Part shown: piece by piece, positions 24,395 through 34,035 of the stretch
Layout: each line of letters starts with the position of its first letter
Numbering within the stretch: position 1 is the stretch's first letter
Source: Immersiella caudata
Taxonomy: Eukaryota > Ascomycota > Sordariomycetes > Sordariales > Lasiosphaeriaceae
Reading direction: 5' to 3'
Assembly: GCA_030512335.1 (NCBI GenBank)
Contig: JAULSU010000002.1
Coordinates: forward strand, 1,984,001-2,048,000
DNA length: 64,000 bases
Notes under the pieces: model-generated
Database searches by the model: none
Told to the model about the DNA's origin: nothing
What the model saw: the letters and a program-made list of their open reading frames with translations, nothing else
Position numbers and translations under genes: made by a program

Positions 24395-25252
24395 CTTGGC
24401 TTAGACCTTGGAGCCGCCGATGCGGAGCATCAAAGAGAGATTGGACGGTCGGTCGCGCGATCGGAAAGGCTGATTACAAGCGCTCAGAAGTCAGGCTAGC
24501 AGCTCGAGAGAGGCCGCATCACAGGCAAAAGAGATCTGTATTCGAAATGGCCAGATTTCTGAAATCGAATCGAATATCGCTGAACGCCGGCGGTGGTTCG
24601 TGAGAACGCAAACGAGTGAGATCGCGAAAGTTGGTCCAAATAAGGTGCACGTTGCCCTAAAACTTCATGTAGCTGTGGTGTTGGTGTTGAGGTTCTTGGG
24701 GTCGCTCCAAATTCCACGCTGTCTTCAGAACCACAAGGAAACGAGCTTCCTAAGTGCACGGTACAACAGCCCCACCACCGCTCGTGAGTTTTGAGGAGGG
24801 TGGTCACGTCTTTCCAGAGGAATTGAGACCAGGAAAATGACGTGGCTATCTGAAGGGCTAATTGCCATCCAATAGCAATGTTATCTACCTATTCAAAGTG
24901 AATTGCCACGCTTCCTCATCTGCTGAAGTGTTCCATGCTCGTCGTTGTCAAGGTAGTGGGTACGCTGTTCAAAGCCAGGCGGCCATCCGCCTTGGCTATC
25001 AACGGATAACGCCGCTGCTGTTGTCTCGCCTATCAGCGCTTGTGTTTGCTCCCGGCGTTCCCTTCTGCATTGGCTCCTGCGTCATGACGGAGCCGTTGAA
25101 GCGTGCAGCCCTCTCCGCGCTCGGTTGATTTCTTTCACCTGGATCTTTGGTATCGGGTCCGTACTGTGTGCGCTTCCGTGATGCAGGCGCTCTAACTGCC
25201 GCGTACCGAATTTTTATCCTCGCGCCCGCAACTTCTGACGGATCCCGCGAGG
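24395..25252. promoter_or_regulatory. Divergent promoter between the HERP-like gene and psd1
   Basis: An 858-bp interval between two divergent start codons with no gene seen. It contains a TGACGTGGC element at 24838-24846. Confidence 0.5.
24838..24846 (+). promoter_or_regulatory. UPRE-like TGACGTGGC
   Basis: The site lies 444 bp upstream of the HERP-like start codon and 407 bp upstream of psd1. TGACGTG(G/A) is the core bound by XBP1/Hac1-class bZIP factors in the unfolded protein response (established in other systems). A single 7-mer match is weak alone; its interest is that the Hrd1 gene has one too. Confidence 0.35.
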
Positions 25253-26923
25253 ATGGCTGCCGTCGCGTTATCTCCCGCCGCCGCCAGGGCCGGCCTTGCT
25301 CGAACTGCTTTCAGACAGACTCCCAGCTGTCTGTTCCGGCGCACGTATTTCCAACGGGCGCAACCCGCCGCGCAACGCAATCTCGGTCGCCGCCAGTTCT
25401 CCCAGCAGACGCCGAAACGACCGAAACCCTCTGGGAAGATCGAATGGTACCCCATCCCCATCGGCTTGGGCGTCGGATTTCTTGGACTCGTCCAGTTCTA
25501 CAAGGTTTATTCACGGGAACAAGAAAAGGAATCAGATGAAAGTGGAAAGCCGGGCCAGCCCCCGAAGAAGAGGCCGAGAATCCGGCCGGAAGGCCCATGG
25601 TAAGCCTTGCCACTGGCAGAACGTTGAATCACCACTAACCCATATTGCAGGCAGGTCCAAATTATGTCGACACTGCCACTCAAGGCGATGTCCAGATTGT
25701 GGGGCAAATTTAATGAGTTGGATATTCCCTACTATCTCAGAGTTCCCGGCTTCAGGTTATATTCCTTCATCTTCGGCGTCAAGTGAGTACCGGATCATCC
25801 CTCACACCTCCCACTCGCTTACCGTGCTCGTAGTTTGGATGAGATCGAAGAACCAGACCTCCACAACTTCCCCAATTTGGCATCGTTCTTCTACCGTACC
25901 TTGAAGCCAGGCGTTCGACCCCTTGATCCCGATCATAATGCACTCCTTTCCCCTGCCGACGGTCGTGTCCTTCAGTTCGGTCAAATAGAGGGCGGTGACA
26001 TCGAGCAGGTCAAGGGCATGACGTACACCGTCGATGCCCTGCTTGGCCAGGCCTCGTCGACACCTAGCATCTCAAGCCGGAGCTCCCTGGACGAGAAGCC
26101 TAAGCAATCCGAAAGGGACCTCACGAGCAACGAGGAAGTCGTTAAGAAGGACGAAGAGTTCGCACGCGTCAACGGTATTTCGTACACGCTCCCAGACCTG
26201 CTCTCGGGTAACAAGAAGTCGAGCAAACTCAAGAAGCCCAAGGATGAGTCGGTCACTCCATCGCCCGTGTCTGTGTCCGAGGTCCGCGCTGAGCTTGCCC
26301 TTGGCGAGAAGCCTTGGTACGATGTCCTCTCAGCTGACAAGCTCCACAAACTCTACTACTGTGTCATCTACCTGGCACCTGGCGACTATCACCGTTTCCA
26401 CTCGCCTACGAACTGGGTCGTCGAGAGCAGACGTCATTTCGCTGGTGAGCTTTTCAGCGTTTCGCCGTATCTGCAGCGCACGCTCCCGGGTTTATTCACA
26501 CTCAACGAACGCGTTGTCCTCCTCGGCCGATGGCGATGGGGCTTTTTCAGCTACGTTCCCGTCGGGGCTACCAACGTTGGTTCTATCAAAATCAACTTTG
26601 ATCGCGAGCTACGGACCAACAGCCTGACCACGGATACTGCGGCTGATACGGCAGCTGAGGAGGCGAGCCAGAAGGGCGAGCCTTACCTTGGATATGCGGA
26701 AGCTACCTACGAATCGGCCAGCGCTGTGCTTGGCGGTCATGCGCTGCGCCGTGGCGAAGAGATGGGAGGATTCCAGCTGGGCAGCACCATCGTGCTGGTC
26801 TTTGAGGCCCCTGTTGCTGAGAAAGACCAGTCTGGCCAAATCCGGAAGGGTTGGTCCTGGAACGTCGAAAAGGGGCAAAAGCTCAAGGTTGGTCAGGCTC
26901 TAGGCCGTGTGCATGAGGAGTAG
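25253..26923 (+). CDS. psd1: Mitochondrial phosphatidylserine decarboxylase Psd1, 522 aa
   Basis: Converts phosphatidylserine to phosphatidylethanolamine at the inner mitochondrial membrane. Exons 25253-25599, 25651-25782 and 25834-26923 give 523 codons. The N-terminus is basic and Ala/Arg-rich with few acidic residues up to about 60, as in a matrix-targeting presequence. A membrane segment follows (YPIPIGLGVGFLGLVQFY, about 66-83). The catalytic domain has LDEIEEPDLHNFPNLASFF, LLSPADGRVLQFG with the conserved Asp, the PGDYHRFHSP motif, and the self-processing LGST motif near residues 475-478, where the Ser becomes the pyruvoyl group of the alpha subunit. A Ser/Lys-rich insert of roughly 90 residues after VDALLG is typical of fungal Psd1. 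It converges with the nitroreductase 251 bp away. Confidence 0.95.
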
Positions 26924-27174
26924 CCAGTGTACGTAAAACCTTCACTCTGTCACTCTTCCAACTCTGCTCTTGACTTTTTTCGGGTCCAATTCCTACTTGG
27001 GGGGCTTGCATCCCAGTTTCATCAACTCAAATGCAATTAACTTGGTGTTAAAGGCAAAGTCATATCTCCTTTACAATCTATCGATATGTATCCGTATGTC
27101 CGAAGACGCCCATCCGGGTCCATCTAAAACAATCCTGCCAAAAACTCCTCCCAATGCGTCGCAATGCTCGCTCA
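26924..27174. terminator. Convergent 3' ends of psd1 and the nitroreductase
   Basis: A 251-bp gap between two stop codons facing each other. It must hold both polyadenylation regions; the sequence is locally AT-rich (ACTTTTTTCGGG, AACTTGGTGTTAAAGG, CAATCTATCGATATG). No conserved poly(A) signal can be named with confidence. Confidence 0.4.
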
Positions 27175-28123
27175 TTACTCCCATCTACCCCCTTCTAAAG
27201 CGCCGAAAACCTTGAGCTTCTCTTCGAGCGGGCCAAACGTCTTCTCGCCGGCCTCCCCAGCACGTCCACCAAACACCAACTGAGCGTTCAATTTCCACGT
27301 CTCAGGAAGCTTCCACGTCTCGGCAACCTTGGCGTCAACAAGCGGGTTATAATGCTGCAGGTTAGCACCGAGGCCCTCCGCCTCGAGTGCCGTCCACAGA
27401 GTGTGCTGCAGCATACCAGTCGACTGCGTAGCCCAAACGGGGAAGCGGTCAGCGTAGGTTGCGAACTTGGCTTGCATGCCCTCGACAACGGTTTGGTCTT
27501 CGAAGAAGAGGATCTATACAGCATTAGTCGATTATTCTTGGTTGTATATTAAAGAGGGGGGAGGCATACAGATCCAGCACCCCCCTTGAACATGGCCATG
27601 CGCGCAGCGGTGCTCTCTGTGGCAAATATCAGCTCATTATCCCCTTTTTAGGAAATTTTCCATTGTCTCCGGAGCCTCCAGAGAGTTTTGCTCCTGAGAC
27701 AACCGGAAAAGAGACAAAGAGGGAAGAAAATCGCTCCGAATCTCACTTACCAAACTTATCCTCGGGCACGATGGCCTTCAGTGTCTCGGTCGTGATGTCC
27801 CAGAACTTGTCGTGCTCGGCACCGAAAAGGACGACGACGCGGTTGGATTGGGAGTTGAAGGAGGACGGGACGTGTTGGAGGGCCTCAGAGACGATCTCTT
27901 GGATACGGGCGGGGGTGATGGGGAGGTCCTTGTTGAGGGCATAGATGGAGCGGCGACCCTTGATGAGCTCGAGGAGGGTGTTTGCGTTGGGGGCGGCCAT
28001 TTTGGGAATTTGGGTGGCTGCGGTTGTGGTGGCGATTGTTCGGGTTGTGGTGATTCTGAGTGCGGTGGTTTGACGAGGGACGGTTGATAGCACTCTAGTG
28101 GCTGCGCGGGCGAAGCGTTGCAT
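27175..28123 (-). CDS. Nitroreductase-family protein (Frm2/Hbn1-like), 252 aa
   Basis: FMN-dependent oxidoreductase fold. Exons 28123-27751, 27616-27570 and 27513-27175 give 253 codons; the middle exon is only 47 nt. The family signature LLELIKGRRSIYALNKDLPI opens the domain, followed by PSSFNSQSNRVVVLFG and the C-terminal QSTGMLQHTLWTALEAEGLGANLQHYNP block. Frm2 and Hbn1 of yeast are linked to lipid signalling and oxidative stress (family knowledge). The first 40 residues are Arg/Thr/Ala-rich without acids, like a mitochondrial presequence; an internal Met at residue 42 (MAAPNANT) would give a cytosolic form. Intron 1 (27617-27750) belongs to the same element family as two introns of the dehydrogenase. 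Confidence 0.9.
27617..27750 (-). repeat. Introner-like intron, copy 3 (134 nt)
   Basis: On the minus strand it begins GTAAGTGAGATTCGGAGCG, carries TTGTCTCAGGAGC and GGCTCCGGAGACAA as pairing arms, a TTTCCTAAAAAGGGG block, and ends GAGCTGATATTTGCCACAG. The order of blocks and the length match copies 1 and 2, at lower identity. It is also in phase 1. Confidence 0.65.
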
Positions 28124-29388
28124 GGGTTTTCTTTTGTTTACTGAGTGTGGAACAGTGGAAAGGGGGGATCGGTCTGGGCCGGCGCGGATTGGAGCGGAGT
28201 GGATTGGATTGGATTGATGGGAAGAGTCGACAAAACGGTGGACAAAAACACTTCTCTTATACCCGTTCCAGGTTGTGTCCATCCCCAAAAGCCCCTCCCC
28301 CTCACTTATCATCGCGCTTCCATAATCATCTATCTCGGCCATACACACCATGGTACGGCAAAGCGCGAATACAGGCCTCTCACCCGGCTATGGCACCCCT
28401 ACTTAGCGTTTTACCTAGCACGTCGTAATTATGCCAAATCACCCAACCTTTGTCAGCGGCTCTTGTCTGCATGCTCCGCCAAGAACTCCTCAGCATATGT
28501 AAGCTGATCAACCCAATCGCCTGCCGCGCGCGTTCCGCAAGGGGAATCGCACAGATGGAATCTGCTGCTGCAAGATCCCAGTGTTACTCAGGCCTGACTA
28601 ACTCCGTCCCACTGCAGATTTTTCGCGCGGCTCGGCAACGGTATTCGTCCGGCAGCATCCGTCCGATCTTGATCAAAATACAAAGATCATGCCGACGGAC
28701 AACAGGTAGCTTCTCTCCGATTGCGATTTGACCGTCCCGCCGTTCTCTCTTTGCTCATCTGGCGATTAAGGAACACCCATCTCGGCCACATTTTTTCGCG
28801 ACAGGACGTTGTCACGCAGGCCCCCGCTGGCCTTACGGAATCCATGGTTCCGGCCCTGAGCGAGTTGCTGAGTGAGCCCCCTAGTTATTGTTGACTTTTT
28901 CGGCAGGCCCCCCTTTTCTGAGTAGGCAGCGTTCAAGTCAAGTTAGCAATCCGGTTAATCGGTCTACTCAAGACGTCCAAATACCTATAGCCCACTACCC
29001 AATTGGCAGAGCAGCTTCATGGCCAGTCGGGAGCTCGTGGGAAGGAATTGCGTCACTACAACTCCCGAATGCGACCGTTGTCGGCACCGAGATACGCGTA
29101 TCCCATCGTAGGTAGATACAGTAAGAGCAGCGCAGATAGAGTAACCATGCCTTTTTGAACTAAGAATACCAGAAGATAAGCTAGGTGAAGGTATCAATAT
29201 CTAACCCGGCATTTGTCTAACCCGGCCCGAGCCCCATTACATGTAAACGCCCCCAATGCTTGCGCCGAACGCCCATCTCAGATAACTCAAAACCCAACGT
29301 AAAAGAGAAACAATAAGTCTGTATATACCTGCCCAGCCTCGGATCCCCACAAACGATATATGTACCATGCCGCTCAAACCGGGGCTTA
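28124..29388. other. Intergenic, nitroreductase promoter
   Basis: A 1.27-kb interval between two minus-strand genes. Open frames here (for example 28450-28731 on the plus strand) have no family likeness. It includes a GGATTG-rich patch at 28198-28217 just upstream of the nitroreductase. No other element is recognised. Confidence 0.5.
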
Positions 29389-31221
29389 TCACCATGTCTC
29401 AGCAATGTATTGCCCAGCTTCCTTCTTGAGATCCCAGAATTGCTTAGCTTCCTCGCGCTCAAGATTGCCCTTCTCCATGGCAACCTCAATAAGAGCATTC
29501 TCAACACCTTCGCCCATTCCCCTTGAGCTTCCACATACGAAGACACGACCATCGACCGAGTTGATGATGTACCAGACAAGGTCAGACTGATGCTTGACTT
29601 CCTCCTGCACATAGCGCCCTTCTCCCTTTCTGCTTTGCACCACCCTCTTGACCTCGTCCTCATGCACGCCCCACTCACCGCTGTACAGCTCGTCGACAAG
29701 CGAGTCGCGGATGCCCTGGAGCACCCAGACCTTGTTTGCACAGTTTGCCGTCTTGAGACGGCGCTGGACGAAGCCCCGGAAGGGAGCGATGCCCACACCA
29801 GCGCCGATGAGGAGCATGGGCCCGTCCGACACGAACTCCTTGGCGAGTGGGTTGGCCATCAGCCCCTTGAACATGGGAATGTAGAACTCGGGGTGCTGTT
29901 CACCCTTCTCTTTTGCTTCAATGAACTTCAGTGCTTGGCGTTGGAAGAAGCCAGACCCTATCCCGGGACGACTTCCTAATCGCCAGTCTGCTGACTCATG
30001 AACAGTGACTGCAATCTCGATCAGGCGGTGCTGTTTTCCGTCGCGAGTCTCAAAGGACTCGTGCGGGTCGTTGGAGAGCGAGTAGAACCGAGGCATCAGC
30101 GGCTGCAGAGCCGAGAAGAGAAGATCTAGGGGTGGCTTGGAGCTGGGGAAGGCGTGCAGGAGTTGGGCAAGGGTGATATGAGGGCCGGTGCGGAAGTCGC
30201 AGAACACACCCTGGCCCTCGGCGGCGCAGAGGAAGTCCAGGACCTTACGCTCATTCTCATTGGTGGCGTACTCAGCGAGGATGCGAAGTAGTTGCTTCGT
30301 TGGTGGGTAGGACTGAATATCGGAACACCATGTCAACAAGTCTCGGCGGGTAGTGACAAGTTCCCGTGCCATGTCGTCGCCCCAAACGGTTGGCCAGCGG
30401 CCCTTGGTTGTCCGTAGCAGGACTGGCTTGTCGCGGAGGAACCGAGGAACGAGAAGAAGATCCAAAATCTCGTCAACCATGGACTCCTCGTTGGGTGCCG
30501 ACACCCCAATCGCCCCGCCAACCTTGAAGTCAACATCTTCACCCTCGGGGTAGTTGGTGACATCAAGGTCGAAATGAAACGTCCGCTTCTCGGCGCCCAT
30601 CCCGGTGAGCTCACGGGTGTTGTGAATCCGAGCTGCAAAGACATGGTGAGGGGGGTGCGGCTGAACAAATGTTGGTGGTTGAATCTTGGTGTCCAAGTCC
30701 TCCAAGCTGAGCGAGCCGAGCTTTGTTGAGACGTCATCCGCAGGTGGTGTTGCTTGCGAAGACTCGGTTGGCGACGGGACGTTCGATGGCCGGCGGATGG
30801 GCTGCAAGAATGTCGTTTGTTCAGGCAGGTCACAAACGTTGCTCAGGGTGGTAGGGATCGCGTCGATCTTTAAAAACAAAGACCGATATGCGTCATTGTC
30901 AGGAAAGGTAACGGCCTCGTAGTCAACCCCCTCTTCCTTGGCCTTGGCATTGTTGAGACAGCAGCCTCCGCCGCAGCAACGCTTGATCAATTGGGTTGTC
31001 GACTCGCCCGTGATGCGCTGGACATCGTCAGGGCTCTTGGCAATCAGCCGTGTCGAGGCGCGTCTGCGTCGTGGTTCAATCTGGTGGGGTTCCTCAATCT
31101 CTTGTTCGTCGGCAGAATCCGAATATGTAAGTGACGGTGCGACAGACGATGCAGTCTGGGGCTCTTCAGGAATGCTGGCCGTCGCGTGCTCGGCTAGAAT
31201 GCGATCAATCTGCGTCGCCAT
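29389..31221 (-). CDS. NADPH-cytochrome P450 reductase-like FAD/NADPH protein lacking the FMN domain, 610 aa
   Basis: Single continuous frame. The C-terminal two thirds is a ferredoxin-NADP reductase-type module: FAD-binding region with an alpha-helical insert (RFLRDKPVLLRTTKGRWPT, LLRILAEYATNENERKVLDF), FAD motif PRFYSLSND, the pyrophosphate motif LLIGAGVGIAPFRGFVQRR, and VFVCGSSRGMGEGVENAL for NADPH. The last residue is Trp, as near the end of diflavin reductases where an aromatic stacks on FAD. There is no flavodoxin domain; instead residues 1-200 are mostly disordered, with a cysteine cluster C82, C83, C87, C88 (CCGGGCC) in place of the FMN carrier. Electron transfer from NADPH is likely, but the acceptor is unknown. 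Proteins of this layout occur in other filamentous fungi, usually annotated as riboflavin-synthase-like. Confidence 0.85.
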   Translation of the reverse strand: MATQIDRILAEHATASIPEEPQTASSVAPSLTYSDSADEQEIEEPHQIEPRRRRASTRLIAKSPDDVQRITGESTTQLIKRCCGGGCCLNNAKAKEEGVDYEAVTFPDNDAYRSLFLKIDAIPTTLSNVCDLPEQTTFLQPIRRPSNVPSPTESSQATPPADDVSTKLGSLSLEDLDTKIQPPTFVQPHPPHHVFAARIHNTRELTGMGAEKRTFHFDLDVTNYPEGEDVDFKVGGAIGVSAPNEESMVDEILDLLLVPRFLRDKPVLLRTTKGRWPTVWGDDMARELVTTRRDLLTWCSDIQSYPPTKQLLRILAEYATNENERKVLDFLCAAEGQGVFCDFRTGPHITLAQLLHAFPSSKPPLDLLFSALQPLMPRFYSLSNDPHESFETRDGKQHRLIEIAVTVHESADWRLGSRPGIGSGFFQRQALKFIEAKEKGEQHPEFYIPMFKGLMANPLAKEFVSDGPMLLIGAGVGIAPFRGFVQRRLKTANCANKVWVLQGIRDSLVDELYSGEWGVHEDEVKRVVQSRKGEGRYVQEEVKHQSDLVWYIINSVDGRVFVCGSSRGMGEGVENALIEVAMEKGNLEREEAKQFWDLKKEAGQYIAETW

Positions 31222-34035
31222 TGTAGAGGATGGCGGAGGACGTTTAAGGGAAGTGATAGAAGGTGGTAGAGTATGAAGTGGAGAGGGCCGAGCGGTGTCG
31301 AAGAAAAGTCGGGGGGTAGAGGTCGGTGTATCTCAAAGATGGCGATGCATGACCGGAATCTGAACGGAAAAACAGAAACCAAATTTCGATACAGGGTGGG
31401 CCAGGGGTTTTTATTTTTTAACCTGATTCAGGGGAGGACCCAGAAGTGAATTCTGGAGTATAATCCAGCTGAATTTGGCAGCCTTGGGATGGCGCAGTGC
31501 GGCTTTGGCAAGGCAGAGAAGATCAAGAAAGCCAGAGAACAGAACATGGGAAATTGATGATCTTTAACTTGGTAAGCGGCATTGAGGCTGGCACCTGGTG
31601 GGGCACACAGTGCGCGCGCGTCACGCCCAGAGGTAGAGGGGGCCGAGACCTTTACCTGCCGTTCCAACCCGAACCTAGAGTTTCCCCTGGCACCCGCGGA
31701 GGAGCGGATGAAAAATGCCAGAACCGCCCTGAATCGCGTGTTCTCAGCACGACGAGCGGCCTCTATGTTTCCCCCATCGGCAGCTTTCAGCTCTGTGACT
31801 CCCGCCACGAGGCGCTGGACCTCCCTCGCCTCGCCTTTCCAAGCCGCTGAACCGCCCTGGTTCCCCGCAAGACATGTAACACCCGTGGACGGCGGAGCTG
31901 CAGTTAACGTGGTTAGGATGGGTCATTGTTGTCGACGGAAAAAGCAGCCCCCTTTCCCCCTTGTTTAGTTCGGAATTTGCAACACTAGACATTATTGTAC
32001 CACTGTCAGATCAGAGCAATCTCACATGGGGCCATTCTAGAGTCGACCTCGGCCAACCGAGCCAAGAGGCCCTCACCTGACTTCCTGGTTTAGTTTCCAC
32101 ATTGAACCTACATCCAAACTGGGAAAGCGAAGGACCTAAAATATTCGGCAGGACACGAGAATATCCAGGTATCATCGATGAAAACCGCAATCACCGTACC
32201 TACATGCATCGCATGCCTAAGAGCCTTTAGGCACCCGGCAGGGGCCGTTGCATCAGTGCCCGCTCCGAACTCGGCGGCGGGTTGCGACGTCTGCGACCTC
32301 ACACTGTGCTGGCGCCGCTGGGCTATCTAATCAATCAGATTTTATCAATCAGACCCACAGCTGAACTTGCAGGGGCCCGACGGTCGGTTGTGTGGGTTAT
32401 CTCGATCTAATCAATCTCAGCAGAATGCCAGCCAGCCAGAAAAGAACACCGGGACTTTGTGCCCAGCAAAGTACGGAGACGGAAGTTCCCCAATTCATTT
32501 CACCCGCCATATTTCGCCTTCCACCCCTGCGACAGTGACGAAACTTGCTTTCCACCGGAGCTGGGACCTTTTCGATGACCCGAAAACCGCTCACTGGCAG
32601 TTGAGAATACCTCGCTTCTTCGCAACCTCGCGTGGAGCCGAGCCGGCCCCTCGTTTTCACTAGAAGCGGAAATGGATAACCATAGCCATTCTACCACGAA
32701 TACCTAACGTGTCCCACTTCGGCGCGCAGCACCGCCCACCGTTCGCCGTCCCGGCGCCGTACTCCCTCCACAACCAGCACCTCCCTCCTGCCATGGGGCC
32801 GGTCACCACAACCTTACCTTCCAAGCGCCCGCGCAATGCGTGCTCCGCCCGCGTTTGTGCGGGATTTTCCTCGCTTCTGAGAGGCTGACCCGACAACCCA
32901 CACCATGGCGAAATGACGGTGTTCATGAGTGACCGCTGAGGATACATGCCAAGCTAGGATTCAACCCTCCCCATTTGCGACCAACCGGTACTCTTCTGTC
33001 GCTGACCTCTCTTGGTACCCAAAAGCCTAACTTATGGATGTCTGGCTTAAACCCGATGTTGAGGTACTCGCAAGTCCGATTTAGGAACGCGTGTGTCATG
33101 ATACAGAGAGGGGTTTCAAGTTACATGTCGTTGAAATCGGCTACGGCGGTTGTTACTCGCGTGAGACAATGTCGAGCACAGGCTTGCCCCTATTCCAGCT
33201 GGCAGGTGGCAAGCGCAAACATAAAATGGCCCAGGCCATCCTACGGTTGAGATCGACAACTTTCAGAAAAGGGGGCTCAGGTTGCCCACCAGGCTAGTGT
33301 CATCAGAGCACAACAGTGTGGCCCATTTCCACTCCCCAAGTCACCATAGAATCACGCACCTTGAATACTTTAATAATAGCCGCCGTCTTGCCAGGCGTTC
33401 ATTGCTGTATGTGATTGTCATAACTCATCAGACACTAAATAGGGAATTCCCGCCTAGAAGCCCTAGAACCCGACGATAAAGAAGATATGTGAGACGTGGA
33501 AGAAACAAAACATGCCGCTTCAATGAGAAGGCTAGCAATCTCGAACCGCATTCTAGGCTTTATCAACCAGGAAGCGCCCCTCCAGTCCTAAGGGGATGCC
33601 CCTCTCCTCCGCCAAAATGCAAGTATCCAAAAAAAAAAAAAAAAAAAAAAAACAAGCTCTCATCCGTGGGGTGTATGGTCAATCTCATGCTATTTGATCG
33701 TAAATTCAAGCCGAAAGGAAATCGTAACGCTCGTAACAAGCAATATGATACGCGTCGCAAAGCACGCGACCTGCGCTCTGCTCACCCCAAGATCATTGTT
33801 TGGGATGGTAGATCTGGCGAAGAGTAACCAGAATGCTCCGCCAGTTGCAAAGGCTGAAGCGCGAATAGTAAACGTATGATTATCCATCAGGATGTCAGCC
33901 AGTCTGGCCGAAACCACAAAAAGTGGTAGCGCCCAATGTATTTGGATCACATCGGGGCCTTAGAAACGTTAGGATATGGTTAGGGAAGGTTCGGATCACC
34001 CGTCTCCCCCGTAGCACGAAAAGTCATACCGCCTA
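31222..34035. other. 2.8-kb intergenic region with an A24 tract
   Basis: No gene is supported. The left part is the promoter of the reductase-like gene. Around 33300-34000 the sequence becomes more AT-rich, with a run of 24 A at 33629-33652 and a hydrophobic minus-strand frame at 33690-33950 that resembles no family I know. The right end is the 3' flank of the DUF6590 gene. Confidence 0.5.
33629..33652 (+). repeat. A24 homopolymer
   Basis: An uninterrupted run of 24 A in intergenic DNA, a possible retroposed 3' tail or simple slippage. Confidence 0.95.

Noticed and set aside
33690..33950. Small membrane protein gene
   Set aside because: The frame is hydrophobic but short, lies in AT-rich intergenic DNA and resembles no family I know; kept only as part of the A24 observation.
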